Source: Aquibium microcysteis
GTDB taxonomy: Bacteria > Pseudomonadota > Alphaproteobacteria > Rhizobiales > Rhizobiaceae
Direction of reading: 5' to 3'
Length of the DNA: 64,000 nucleotides
Assembly (NCBI RefSeq): GCF_014495845.1
Contig: NZ_CP061080.1
Span: 919,001-983,000, forward strand
The position numbers were made by a program, and so were the translations under genes. Positions 26,174 through 34,803 of this stretch are shown piece after piece. Under the pieces are notes generated by a model that worked only from the letters and a program-made list of their open reading frames with translations, was not told the DNA's origin and did not search any database. Position 1 is the stretch's first letter, and every line of letters starts with the position of its first letter.

Positions 26174-26788
26174 ATGGACAGCCCCGAGCCGATCGAGTTC
26201 CATTTCGATTTCATCTCGCCCTTCGGCTTCTTCGCGAGCCTGCGGATCGACGAGATCGCCGCCCGGCACGGTCGCGAGGCGGATTGGCAGTCGATGCTGG
26301 TGGGCATCAGCGTGCTCAAGGTGATGGGGCTGAAGGCGATCCCGGCCACGCCGCTGAAGGGTGAGTATGCGCGCCGCGACGCCGAGCGCTACTGCCGTCG
26401 CCACGGCCTGACGCTGGCGCGCGATTTCGGCGCGCCGCCGGCCAACCCGCTCGCCGCCGGGCGCACGTTCCACTGGCTGAAGAAGCACCAGCCGGAGCAC
26501 CACAAGCCGGTCGCCCGCGCGATCTATGCAGCCTATTTCCTGGAGGGCCGCGACATCGGCGACCTCGGCCTGGTGCTGGACGTCGCGGCGGCCTGCGGCG
26601 CCGACAGGGCCGCGCTCGCCGACGGCCACGCGAGCGGCGAAGCCTCGGATCTCCTGCGCGCCGCCGTCGACCGCTCGCTCGGCAAGGGCGTCTTCGGCTC
26701 GCCCTTCTTCATCGTCGACGGGGAGCCGTTCTTCGGCGTCGAGAAGATGGAGCTGATGGAGGAATGGCTGGACACCGGCGGCTGGTAG
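26174..26788 (+). CDS. 2-Hydroxychromene-2-carboxylate isomerase family protein (DsbA/GST-kappa fold)
   Basis: Thioredoxin-fold protein of 204 residues. ATG at 26174 is preferred to the GTG at 26165 because GAGGAAAGG is then better spaced. The N-terminal strand and turn FHFDFISPFGFFAS carries the family Ser (ISP) that positions glutathione in HCCA isomerase and GST-kappa. The C-terminal GVFGSPFFIVDGEPFFGVEKMELM segment is the second family signature, with the cis-Pro. The classical substrate is 2-hydroxychromene-2-carboxylate in naphthalene catabolism, but many paralogs have unknown roles. Divergence from the thiamine-enzyme operon across operator C suggests a linked aromatic pathway. Confidence 0.82.
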   Translation: MDSPEPIEFHFDFISPFGFFASLRIDEIAARHGREADWQSMLVGISVLKVMGLKAIPATPLKGEYARRDAERYCRRHGLTLARDFGAPPANPLAAGRTFHWLKKHQPEHHKPVARAIYAAYFLEGRDIGDLGLVLDVAAACGADRAALADGHASGEASDLLRAAVDRSLGKGVFGSPFFIVDGEPFFGVEKMELMEEWLDTGGW

Positions 26789-26828
26789 GCGCCGCACCGG
26801 CGGCTGGCAGGCGCCGCACCGGCGGCGG

Positions 26829-28700
26829 TCAGCCGCCCGCGAAGTCGAAGGCGAGGGCCAGCATCGACATGTGCTCGACCACGATGCGCCGCGAGTCCTC
26901 GTGGCCGGGCGGATCGAGGCGGATGAGGACCCTGCGCTGGCCCTGCTCCTCGCGGCACGAAATGTCGCGGATCCGCCCTTCCGGCAGCAATGCGGAGAGG
27001 TCGCGCATCAGCACGCGCTCCGTCGCGGCCTGGCGCAGTGCCGGCTTGAAGACCTTGCCCGTCGTGGTGAGCGGCATCTCGTCCATCAGGTAGATCCGCT
27101 TCGGCACGGCTGCGGGCTCAGGAATGTGGCCGCGCACGCTCTCCAGGATCTCGTCCGGTGCGGTGCTGCGGCCCGGCTTCAGCTTGAGGAAGGCGACCGG
27201 CAGTTCGCCCGCGTGGCGGTCGGGCTCGCCGACGGCGGCGCAGAGTTCGACGTCGGGATGGTGCATCAGCGCCTCCTCGATCACCAGCGGGTCGATGTTG
27301 TGGCCGCCGCGGATGATCACGTCCTTGGACCGGCCGAGCACCACGACCTGGCCGTCGGGATCGATGCGCCCGGTGTCGCCGGTCGCCAGCCATCCGCCTG
27401 GGAGGAAGGCGGACGCGTTCAGTGTCGCGTTGACGTAACCCGGCGTGACGTTGGGGCCGCGGACCGCCAGTGCGCCGGCCGAGCCGACGGGAAGCGGACG
27501 CGTCGGATCGGGCCGGCCGTCCCCGTCGACGGCGAAGACGCGCACCTCGCAATAGGGCAGGGGCCAGCCTGACGAACCCGGCCGGCGCGCGGCGTGGCGC
27601 GGGACGGTGGCGATCATGCCCGCCGCCTCGGTCATGCCGTAGATGCTGCGGATCGGCACGCCGAAGCGTTCCTCGAAGCGGGCGGCGAGTTCGCCGGGCA
27701 TCGGCGAGCCGCCGCCGTAGAGCGCCTTGATGCCCGGGACGCCTCGGACGTCCGGATGCTGGGCGAGCAGCGTCGACACGAAGGTCGGTCCGCCGGAGAG
27801 CACGGTGACGCCGCGGCGCGCGACGATTCTCCAGTAGTCGCGGACGAAGGCCTTGTTGCGCATGCCGAGCCGGGACGGGATCAGCGTGCCCGCGCCGGCG
27901 GCGATGGCGGCGGCGGCGAGCACGATCGAGCCCGCGACGTGGAAGAACGGGAAACCGTTGAGGAAGAGGTCGTCCGGCCCGACGTCGTACATCAGGCCGG
28001 CAAACCAGGCGACGTGGACCTGGTTGCGATGGCTGTGCAGGACGAGCTTGGGAACGCCGGTGGAACCGCCGGTGTGGAAGCAGGCGGCGATGGCGTCGCG
28101 GTCGACGTCGATCTCGAAGGACGGTTCCGCAGGCTGCGCGGCCGACAGTGTGGAGAACGAGTCGGGGCCGTCCTCCGCGCCGACGCGCAGGACGTGGAGC
28201 GGGCGCGCGACGAGGCGGCGGATCGCCGGGACCTTGTCCCAGATCGGAAAGGCGGGGTCAGGGCCGTGCGCCACGACGACGCTTGCGCCGGCGTGGGTGA
28301 TCAGCTCGGCGATGTGCTCGGCCGACAGCATGTAGTTGAGCGGCATGACGCGGCCGGCGGCCTGCGCGGCGAGGAACGCGACGACGGTTTCCGGCATCGG
28401 CGGTAGGAGCAGGGCGACCGTGTCGTCGCGGCCGACGCCGAGGGAGCGGAAGAGGTTCGCCGCCCTGTTCACCGCCTCCAGCAGACCGGCGAAGCTCAGG
28501 ATCTCGGGCTCGTCGGCGGCGGTTCCGTCGGGCAGGTAGACGAGGGCGCGGCGTTCGCCGTGAAGCGCTGCGGAGCGGCGGAGCAATCCGTAGGTCGACT
28601 GCACGGGCACGGCGCCGTCGTAGTCCGCACCGGTCAGCGCCGCGACGTCGGCGGCGTCGCGGATGGGGCGGCGCCCGGAGGCCGGCGAGGCGGGGTCCAT
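26829..28700 (-). CDS. AMP-forming acyl-CoA synthetase
   Basis: ANL-superfamily adenylating enzyme of 623 residues that would form an acyl-adenylate and then the CoA thioester. The P-loop is HTGGSTGVPK instead of the usual TSGTTGxPK. Other motifs are YGMTEAAG, LATGDTGRID, GRSKDVIIRGGHNIDP, and a C-terminal Lys near TTTGKVFKPALR. About 35 residues extend past the catalytic Lys region, ending DPPGHEDSRRIVVEHM. ATG at 28700 avoids overlap with the divergent LysR gene; no strong ribosome site is evident. The substrate is unknown; a branched, aromatic or short acid would suit the surroundings. Confidence 0.82.
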   Translation of the reverse strand: MDPASPASGRRPIRDAADVAALTGADYDGAVPVQSTYGLLRRSAALHGERRALVYLPDGTAADEPEILSFAGLLEAVNRAANLFRSLGVGRDDTVALLLPPMPETVVAFLAAQAAGRVMPLNYMLSAEHIAELITHAGASVVVAHGPDPAFPIWDKVPAIRRLVARPLHVLRVGAEDGPDSFSTLSAAQPAEPSFEIDVDRDAIAACFHTGGSTGVPKLVLHSHRNQVHVAWFAGLMYDVGPDDLFLNGFPFFHVAGSIVLAAAAIAAGAGTLIPSRLGMRNKAFVRDYWRIVARRGVTVLSGGPTFVSTLLAQHPDVRGVPGIKALYGGGSPMPGELAARFEERFGVPIRSIYGMTEAAGMIATVPRHAARRPGSSGWPLPYCEVRVFAVDGDGRPDPTRPLPVGSAGALAVRGPNVTPGYVNATLNASAFLPGGWLATGDTGRIDPDGQVVVLGRSKDVIIRGGHNIDPLVIEEALMHHPDVELCAAVGEPDRHAGELPVAFLKLKPGRSTAPDEILESVRGHIPEPAAVPKRIYLMDEMPLTTTGKVFKPALRQAATERVLMRDLSALLPEGRIRDISCREEQGQRRVLIRLDPPGHEDSRRIVVEHMSMLALAFDFAGG

Positions 28701-28717
28701 GGTCTGGTGCAAGCTTG

Positions 28718-28795
28718 GGTCTTCCGTCAGGTGTCGCCGCCGCGGCGGGGAGCCTGCGACGCTGGTCTTCGGGGAGACAATAGACGCGGGTCTTC
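28718..28795. repeat. Three direct repeats GGTCTTC in a LysR divergent promoter region
   Basis: GGTCTTC occurs at 28718-28724, 28764-28770 and 28789-28795, all within the 134 bp separating the divergent acyl-CoA synthetase and LysR starts. The last two extend to GGTCTTCG. Spacing (46 and 25 bp) is irregular. They could be regulator contact sites, but three 7-mers in GC-rich DNA may also be chance. Confidence 0.3.
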
Positions 28796-28834
28796 GCTTG
28801 ACTAGGCGGACGCCGAGAACCCAAAGTGCCGAAT

Positions 28835-29776
28835 ATGGAACACTCGACACCGCCCGCCGCTGCCGCGTCCGCCCGTCCGGCGCGGATCGACCTCAATGCG
28901 CTGATGCTGTTCTACGAGACGGTCAATGCCCGCAGCATCAACAAGGCGTCGGCGCTGCTCGACATGCCGAAGTCGACCATCAGCCGGCGGCTGCGGCTGC
29001 TCGAACAGCAGTTCAGTTCGACCCTCCTGAAGCGCGGCGCGCGGTCGCTCGGCCTGACCGAGACCGGCCAGGCGCTCTATCACCGGTGCGAGCGCATCGT
29101 GGCCGAACTCGAGAAGGCCAACCTGCAGACGGCCGAGATGCAGGAGGAAATGAGCGGCGTGCTGCGCATCAGCATGCCGTCCTTCTTCGTGGGCTGGGTA
29201 TCCGAGGCGATCGCGGACTTCGCGGCGCAGAACCCGGCGCTGCGGCTGGAGATCGAGGCGCACAACCGGCAGGTCGACGTCACCGAGGAGCCGTTCGACG
29301 TCGCCATCCATTTCGGCAAGCCGGCGGAAACCTTCCAGCCGACGCGGACGCTGGCCCAGCTTCCGCGCAGTTTCTATGCCACGCCGGCTTACCTTGCCAT
29401 GCATGGAACACCGTCCCACCACATGGAACTCGCCGCGCACGACCTGATCGTCCACCAGTTCCAGATGCGCGACAGGATCTTTCCCTGGCTCCGGCAGGGC
29501 GACGGCGCCGGGCCGCCGCGGCCGCCGCGGGCCGTGGCCAACAACGCGGTGCTGATCCGCGACCTCGTCCTGGGTGGACTGGGGATCGGACTGCTCCCCG
29601 ACATCATGTGCCATGAGGACGTCAAGTCCGGTGCCCTCGTGCGGGTCGCGCTCGACTGGGAGAGCCCGCCGCTGACGGCGTCCGCGACCTATCTCGCGCG
29701 CCGCTTCGCGCCCGTGAAGACGCGCGCCTTCATCGATCATCTCGCCACCTACCTGCGCCAGCGCGCGCAGAGCTGA
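28835..29776 (+). CDS. LysR-family transcriptional regulator
   Basis: Regulator of 313 residues from ATG at 28835. The N-terminal helix-turn-helix (about 18-78) reads NALMLFYETVNARSINKASALL, then PKSTISRRLRLLEQQF and GLTETGQALYHRC. The periplasmic-binding-type effector domain (about 105-310) includes GVLRISMP, LEIEAHNRQVDV, FDVAIHFG and LVLGGLGIGLLP, most like the aromatic and drug-response LysR subgroup. It is divergent from the acyl-CoA synthetase and 151 bp upstream of the amidase/ABC operon. It could regulate either one; LysR genes usually control the divergent neighbour. Confidence 0.87.
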   Translation: MEHSTPPAAAASARPARIDLNALMLFYETVNARSINKASALLDMPKSTISRRLRLLEQQFSSTLLKRGARSLGLTETGQALYHRCERIVAELEKANLQTAEMQEEMSGVLRISMPSFFVGWVSEAIADFAAQNPALRLEIEAHNRQVDVTEEPFDVAIHFGKPAETFQPTRTLAQLPRSFYATPAYLAMHGTPSHHMELAAHDLIVHQFQMRDRIFPWLRQGDGAGPPRPPRAVANNAVLIRDLVLGGLGIGLLPDIMCHEDVKSGALVRVALDWESPPLTASATYLARRFAPVKTRAFIDHLATYLRQRAQS

Positions 29777-29813
29777 CGGGGCCACCATCCGCCCTGTCCG
29801 AGCGTGCCGATTT

Positions 29814-29830
29814 TCGAACACCGGGTTCGA
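29814..29830. promoter_or_regulatory. Inverted repeat upstream of the amidase operon
   Basis: TCGAAC (29814-29819) and GTTCGA (29825-29830) form a perfect inverted pair with a 5-bp spacer, 98 bp upstream of the amidase GTG and just after the LysR gene. Length and partial symmetry fit a LysR-type site, but no promoter hexamers are clear. The rest of 29777-29927 shows nothing recognisable. Confidence 0.3.
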
Positions 29831-29927
29831 GGAGGCCAGCTATTGGTGCGGGGGTCGCTCTGCTAACGTCCTGCGGATAGGGAGAGCCGGGGCGAAGCCC
29901 GACCGATTGCCGACTGGGAGGACGACC

Positions 29928-31337
29928 GTGGGCAGCACCGACAATCTATGGACGCTCTCGGCCCGGGCGATCGTCGACGGCATCGCCGCCGGCCGCTTCA
30001 CCGCCCGCGACGTGGTACGGTCGACGCTGGCCCGCATCGACGCCGTCAACGGCAAGGTCAACGCGCTCGTCTCGGTCCAGGCCGAGGATGCATTGGAGCG
30101 GGCCGATGTGCTCGACGCGCATGCGCAGGCCGGCAAGCCGCTGCTGCCGCTGCACGGCGTGCCGGTGACCACCAAGGTCAACACCGACCAGCGCGGCCTG
30201 CCCACCACCAACGGCACCCGTTTCTTCGCCGACAGGATCGCGGCGGACGACGACGCCTGTGTGGCCAACCTGCGCGACGCCGGTGCCGTGCTGATCGGGC
30301 GGTCGAACGCGCCGGCCATGTCGATGCGCTGGACCACCGAGAACGACGTCCACGGGCGCACGCTCAACCCATGGAACGCCGAGGTGGTGCCGGGCGGGTC
30401 GAGCGGCGGCGCAGGTGTCGCCGTCGCGATCGGCCTCGGCCCGATCGCGCATGGCAACGACGGCGGCGGCTCGATCCGCATGCCCGCCTTCTGCGCCGGC
30501 GTCGTCGGTCTGCGGCCGACCGTCGGGCGCATTCCGGCCGCGGCTGCCGACGAGGCGCAGGGCCGTGCCTTCGCGGCGGGACTGATCTCGACCCAGGGGC
30601 CGCTCGGCCGCACCGCCGACGACGTGCGCATGGGTTTTTCCGCCATGGCCGCGCCGAGCGGACGCGATCCCGTCCAGGTGCCGGTGCCGTTCGACCCGTC
30701 GGCGAACGCCGCGCCCTGCCGGGTGGCGCTGTGCGTTGATCCCACCGGGACCGGGGTCGACGGCTGGACGGAGGCGTCGCTCGGGATTGCGGCCGACAGG
30801 CTGCGGTCCGCCGGCTACGAGGTGGTCGACGCTGCGCCGCCGCATTTCGGCGATGCCGTGGCGCTGTGGCATGCCATCGCCTCGCAGGCCCGCTTCGCCA
30901 TGGGCCCCTTCATCGAGCAGCATGGCGACGAGGGCGCCCGGATCCTCAACCGCCGCGTCCAGCAGTGGAACACCTTCGAGCCCGGCCGCTTCATTGCGGC
31001 TCTCGACCGCCGGACCGGGCTGCAGAAGGCCTGGGACCGGTTCCTGCGCGACCATCCGCTGCTGCTCGTTCCCGTCATGAACGGCAGGCCCTTCGCCGTC
31101 GGCTACGATTCCAGCAGCGAGGCGGCGATGCACGAGATGTTCCGGCTGCTGTCGCCGATGCTGCCGGCCTCCGCGCTCGGCTATCCGGCGGCCTCGGTGC
31201 CGACGGCCGTGCTCGACGGCCTGCCGGGAGGGGTGCAGCTGATGGCGGCACGGTTCGACGAGGCGCGTATCCTGCATGCGGCCGCGATCGTCCAGGGCGA
31301 CTTCGCCGACGGCCCGCCCATCGATCCGAAATTCTAG
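29928..31337 (+). CDS. Amidase signature family enzyme
   Basis: Cytoplasmic amidase of 469 residues hydrolysing an amide to acid and ammonia. GTG at 29928 is the start because GGGAGGA lies 5 bases upstream; no better ATG exists. The Ser-Ser-Lys triad is Lys83 (HGVPVTTKVNTD), Ser158 in the Gly/Ser-rich PGGSSGGAG, and nucleophile Ser182 (NDGGGSIRMPA). The first motif is TTKVN rather than the common VKDN, a minor variation. It lies 39 bp upstream of a peptide-type ABC importer gene, with a 16-bp palindrome between them. The importer probably supplies its substrate, perhaps an amide or small peptide derivative. Confidence 0.85.
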   Translation: MGSTDNLWTLSARAIVDGIAAGRFTARDVVRSTLARIDAVNGKVNALVSVQAEDALERADVLDAHAQAGKPLLPLHGVPVTTKVNTDQRGLPTTNGTRFFADRIAADDDACVANLRDAGAVLIGRSNAPAMSMRWTTENDVHGRTLNPWNAEVVPGGSSGGAGVAVAIGLGPIAHGNDGGGSIRMPAFCAGVVGLRPTVGRIPAAAADEAQGRAFAAGLISTQGPLGRTADDVRMGFSAMAAPSGRDPVQVPVPFDPSANAAPCRVALCVDPTGTGVDGWTEASLGIAADRLRSAGYEVVDAAPPHFGDAVALWHAIASQARFAMGPFIEQHGDEGARILNRRVQQWNTFEPGRFIAALDRRTGLQKAWDRFLRDHPLLLVPVMNGRPFAVGYDSSSEAAMHEMFRLLSPMLPASALGYPAASVPTAVLDGLPGGVQLMAARFDEARILHAAAIVQGDFADGPPIDPKF

Positions 31338-31338
31338 G

Positions 31339-31354
31339 CCGACCGATCGGTCGG
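31339..31354. repeat. 16-bp perfect palindrome between amidase and ABC binding-protein genes
   Basis: CCGACCGATCGGTCGG begins 2 bp after the amidase stop and ends 22 bp before the binding-protein ATG. It could form a small hairpin that modulates the downstream gene, or act as a dimeric repressor site. There is no U tract, so it is not a typical terminator. Confidence 0.4.
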
Positions 31355-31376
31355 ATGCTTCAGGGAGGATGTAGAC

Positions 31377-32969
31377 ATGCCTGGTTCCACGACTTCCGTC
31401 CTGCGGAAGATCACGCTGTCCGCGCTCGCGGCGGCCTCCATGTTCGCCGCCGGTCTCGGCACGGCTTCGGCTGAAACGCTCAAGGTGGTCGCGCACTCGG
31501 CGCTGCGCGTCCTCGACCCGATGATGGCGGGTGCCTACATCATCCGCAACCACGCCTACATGATCTTCGACACGCTTCTGGCGACGGATGCCGAGGGCAA
31601 CATCCGTCCGCAGATGGCGGACTGGACCGTTTCCGACGACAGGCTGACCTACGTCTTCACGCTGCGCGACGGCCTGAAGTGGCACGACGGCCAGCCGGTG
31701 ACGGCGGAGGACTGCGTGGCCTCGCTGAAGCGCTGGGGCGCCAAGGATGCCGCCGGCCAGGTCCTGATGGCCAACACGCAGAGCCTCGCGGCGCTCGACG
31801 AGCGGCGCATCGAGCTGAAGCTGAAGGCACCGAACGATTTCGTGCTGGCCGCCATCGGCAAGCCGTCGTCCTTCGTGCCCTTCATGATGCCGAAGCGGCT
31901 GGCCGACGTGCCGGTGAACCAGCCGATCAAGGAGATGGTCGGTTCGGGTCCGTTCAAGTTCGACCAGGCGGCGTTCAACCCGGGCGTCCTCGTCGCCTAT
32001 GACAAGAACCAGGATTACGTTCCGCGGAACGAGCCGCCGAGCGGGCTGGCCGGCGGCAAGGTCGCCAAGGTCGACCGCGTCGAGTGGGTGACGATGCCCG
32101 ATCCGCAGACCGCCGTGAACGCGCTGGCCTCCGGCGAGGTCGACTACGTCGAGAGCGTGCCGGTCGACCTCCTGCCGATCATCGAGAACAACGAGGACGT
32201 GGTCGTCGACCTGCTCGATCCGGGCTACCAGATCACCGCGGTGTTCAACACGCTGCATCCGCCCTTCGACGACCCGAAGAAGCGCCGTGCAGCACTCGCG
32301 GCCTTCAACCAGAAGGACGTGATGGACGCGCTGATCGGCGATCCGCGCTACTACAAGCTCTGCGGGGCGATGTTCGGCTGCGGCAATCCGCTGGAGACAG
32401 ACGTCGGCTCCGAGATCGTGATGAAGGCCGACCCCGAGGCGTCGAAGGCGATGCTGGCCGAAGCGGGCTACGCCAACGAGACCGTGGTCATCCCGCACCC
32501 GACCGACCTCGTGCTGCTGCGCGCGCCGGGCATCGTCGGCGCCGACGCGCTGAAGAAGGGCGGCTTCAACGTCGACCTGCAGTCGAAGGACTGGCAGACC
32601 GTGCTCGGCCAGGTGGCCAGCCGCGAGGCTCCGGACAAGGGCGGGTGGAACATGCTGATCACCCTGCTCGGCGTGCCGGACATGGCCAACCCCATCATCA
32701 ACGAGCGCCTGAACGCCAAGGGCACCAATGGTGGCGCGATGGGCTGGCTCGGCGATCCGAAGCTCGAGGAGATGCGTGCCGCCTTCGCCGCTTCCGCCTC
32801 GGCTGACGAGCAGAGGAAGATGGCGGAGGAGATCCAGGCCTATGCCTACGAGCAGGCCGTCTACGCGCCGCTCGGCCAGTTCTTCCGGGTGACGGCCTGG
32901 AGCAGTTCGATCGACGGCATCGTCCGTGCCCCGGTCACGCTGTTCTGGAACATCGAGAAGAATCCGTAA
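31377..32969 (+). CDS. ABC transporter substrate-binding protein, peptide/nickel (DppA/OppA) family
   Basis: Periplasmic binding protein (SBP family 5) of 530 residues. Signal peptide about 1-32 (KITLSALAAASMFAAGLGTASA, cleaved before ETLKVV). Mature hallmarks are YMIFDTLLATDAEGNIRPQMADWT, YVFTLRDGLKWHDGQPVTAEDCV and GSGPFKFD. GGGAGGA lies upstream of the ATG. It is followed at 21 bp by two permease genes and an ATPase gene. SBP family 5 proteins bind peptides, nickel complexes, opines or glycosides; linkage to an amidase points to an amide-containing ligand. Confidence 0.92.
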   Translation: MPGSTTSVLRKITLSALAAASMFAAGLGTASAETLKVVAHSALRVLDPMMAGAYIIRNHAYMIFDTLLATDAEGNIRPQMADWTVSDDRLTYVFTLRDGLKWHDGQPVTAEDCVASLKRWGAKDAAGQVLMANTQSLAALDERRIELKLKAPNDFVLAAIGKPSSFVPFMMPKRLADVPVNQPIKEMVGSGPFKFDQAAFNPGVLVAYDKNQDYVPRNEPPSGLAGGKVAKVDRVEWVTMPDPQTAVNALASGEVDYVESVPVDLLPIIENNEDVVVDLLDPGYQITAVFNTLHPPFDDPKKRRAALAAFNQKDVMDALIGDPRYYKLCGAMFGCGNPLETDVGSEIVMKADPEASKAMLAEAGYANETVVIPHPTDLVLLRAPGIVGADALKKGGFNVDLQSKDWQTVLGQVASREAPDKGGWNMLITLLGVPDMANPIINERLNAKGTNGGAMGWLGDPKLEEMRAAFAASASADEQRKMAEEIQAYAYEQAVYAPLGQFFRVTAWSSSIDGIVRAPVTLFWNIEKNP

Positions 32970-32990
32970 GCGGACGGCGGGAGGAACGGA

Positions 32991-33932
32991 TTGCTCACCT
33001 ACGTCGCGCTCCGCATCGGTTCCGCCCTGCCGGTCGCGGTTCTGGTGGCGCTCATCGTGTTCCTCCTCGTCCGGCTCACGCCGGGCGATCCCGCGGCCAT
33101 CCTCGCCGGCGAGAACGCCAGTCCCGAGCAACTCGAGGCGATCCGCCTGAGCCTCGGGCTGGATCTCCCGATGCACCGGCAGATGCTCGACTGGGCCGGC
33201 GGCATCCTCGGCGGCGATTTCGGCACCTCGATCATCTCGCAGATCCCGGTCGTCACGATGATCGGGCAGCGGCTCGAGCCGACGCTGTCGCTGACCCTGA
33301 TCACCTTCTGCCTGACCGTCCTCGTCGCCATCCCGCTCGGCGTGCTGGCGGCCTGGAAGCACGGCACGGCCGTCGACCGCGGCGTGATGGTGTTCTCCAT
33401 CATCGGCTTCTCGGTGCCGGTCTTCGTGCTCGGCTACACGCTGATCCAGATCTTCTCGATCCAGCTCGGCGTCCTGCCGGTTCAGGGCTACCGGCCGATC
33501 GGCGAGGGGCTCGGTCCCTTCCTCTACCGCATGGTGCTGCCCGCGCTGACGCTGACGCTCGCCTTCACCGCTCTCATCGCCCGCATGACGCGCACGAGCA
33601 TGCTGTCGGTGCTGGGCGAGGACTACATCCGCACGGCGCGCGCCAAGGGCGCCGCGGAGCCGAGGGTGCTGTTCCGCCATGCGCTGAGGAACGCCTTCGT
33701 GCCCATCATCACCATCCTCGGCAACAGTTTCGCGCTGCTCATCGGCGGTGTGGTCGTCACGGAGACGGTGTTCAACCTGCCCGGCATCGGCCGCCTGACC
33801 GTGGAGGCGATCCTGGCGCGCGACTATCCGGTCATCCAGGGCGTGGTACTCCTGATGAGCTTCGTCTATCTCGGCATCAACCTCCTGGTCGACATCGCCT
33901 ACGTCGCCATCGATCCCCGCATCCGGTACTAG
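32991..33932 (+). CDS. ABC transporter permease, DppB type
   Basis: Inner-membrane permease of 313 residues starting at TTG 32991 with GGGAGGA upstream. N-terminal membrane anchor (LTYVALRIGSALPVAVLVALIVFLLVRL, in part), the LTPGDPAAILAGENAS motif typical of DppB, about six transmembrane segments, and the EAA-type loop around RTARAKGAAEPRVLFRHALRNAFVPII. Pairs with the next permease. Only 4 bp separate its stop from the next ATG. Confidence 0.93.
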   Translation: MLTYVALRIGSALPVAVLVALIVFLLVRLTPGDPAAILAGENASPEQLEAIRLSLGLDLPMHRQMLDWAGGILGGDFGTSIISQIPVVTMIGQRLEPTLSLTLITFCLTVLVAIPLGVLAAWKHGTAVDRGVMVFSIIGFSVPVFVLGYTLIQIFSIQLGVLPVQGYRPIGEGLGPFLYRMVLPALTLTLAFTALIARMTRTSMLSVLGEDYIRTARAKGAAEPRVLFRHALRNAFVPIITILGNSFALLIGGVVVTETVFNLPGIGRLTVEAILARDYPVIQGVVLLMSFVYLGINLLVDIAYVAIDPRIRY

Positions 33933-33936
33933 ACCG

Positions 33937-34803
33937 ATGACCGGCCGTTCCCTCTCCTCGCTCCGGCTGCCGGCGATCCCGCGCACGCCCCCGCTGGTCG
34001 GCGCCGCTGCGCTGCTGCTGGCCGTCGTCGTGGTCGCCGCCATCCTGGCGCCGCTGGTGGCGACGCATGATCCGAATGCGCTGAACCCGGCGCTGCGCTT
34101 CCGTCCGATGGGCGGCGAACACCTGCTCGGCACCGATTCCTTCGGGCGCGACATCTTCTCCCGCCTAGTCTACGGCGCGCGCGCCTCTCTCTTCGTGGGC
34201 GTGGTCACGGCCGTGGCCAGCATTTCCGTCGGACTGCTGATCGGCCTGGTCTGCGGCTATTTCCGGTTGGCCGACATGCTGCTGATGCGGCTGATGGACG
34301 GATTGATGGCCATTCCGGGCATCCTGCTCGCCATCGCCTTCGTGTCGCTCTGGGGCGCGTCGCTCACCAGCGTCATCGTCGCCATCAGCGTCCCCGAGAT
34401 CCCGCGGGTCGTGCGGCTGACGCGCTCGGTCGTGCTCGCCACGCGGCATGAGGCCTATGTCGAGGCGGCGGTGACGCTCGGCACGCCGAGCTGGCTGATC
34501 GTCCGGCGCCACCTGATGCCCAACACGCTGCCGGCGCTGATCGTGCAGTCGACCTACGTCTGCGCCTCGGCGATCATGGTCGAGGCGATCCTGTCCTTCA
34601 TCGGCGCCGGCCTGAGCTCCGACACGCCGACCTGGGGCAACATGATCGCCGACGGCCGGCTCTACTTCCAGATCCGGCCGTCGATCGTTTTCGTCCCCGC
34701 CGCCGTGCTGTCGGCCTGCGTGCTGGCGATGAACGTCATCGGCGACGAACTGCGCGACCGGCTCGATCCGCGCCTGAGCAGGGGAGACCGCCGTGTCGGC
34801 TGA
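33937..34803 (+). CDS. ABC transporter permease, DppC type
   Basis: Second permease, 288 residues. N-terminal hydrophobic anchor (about 20-42), the LGTDSFGRDIFSRLVYGAR motif diagnostic of DppC proteins, five further membrane segments, and the coupling loop AYVEAAVTLGTPSWLIVRRHLMPN. The C-terminus NVIGDELRDRLDPRL is standard. It overlaps the ATPase gene by 11 bp. Confidence 0.93.
   Translation: MTGRSLSSLRLPAIPRTPPLVGAAALLLAVVVVAAILAPLVATHDPNALNPALRFRPMGGEHLLGTDSFGRDIFSRLVYGARASLFVGVVTAVASISVGLLIGLVCGYFRLADMLLMRLMDGLMAIPGILLAIAFVSLWGASLTSVIVAISVPEIPRVVRLTRSVVLATRHEAYVEAAVTLGTPSWLIVRRHLMPNTLPALIVQSTYVCASAIMVEAILSFIGAGLSSDTPTWGNMIADGRLYFQIRPSIVFVPAAVLSACVLAMNVIGDELRDRLDPRLSRGDRRVG

Noticed and set aside
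28701..28850. N-terminal extension of the acyl-CoA synthetase to 28850
   Set aside because: It would cover the whole divergent promoter region and overlap the LysR start. The normal family N-terminus begins after 28700.
29946..34154. A 1,402-codon open frame antisense to amidase and ABC genes
   Set aside because: It runs across three well-supported plus-strand genes and their gaps, and is rich in His, Arg, Asp and Glu without any family signature. High-GC third positions leave the antisense frame open.
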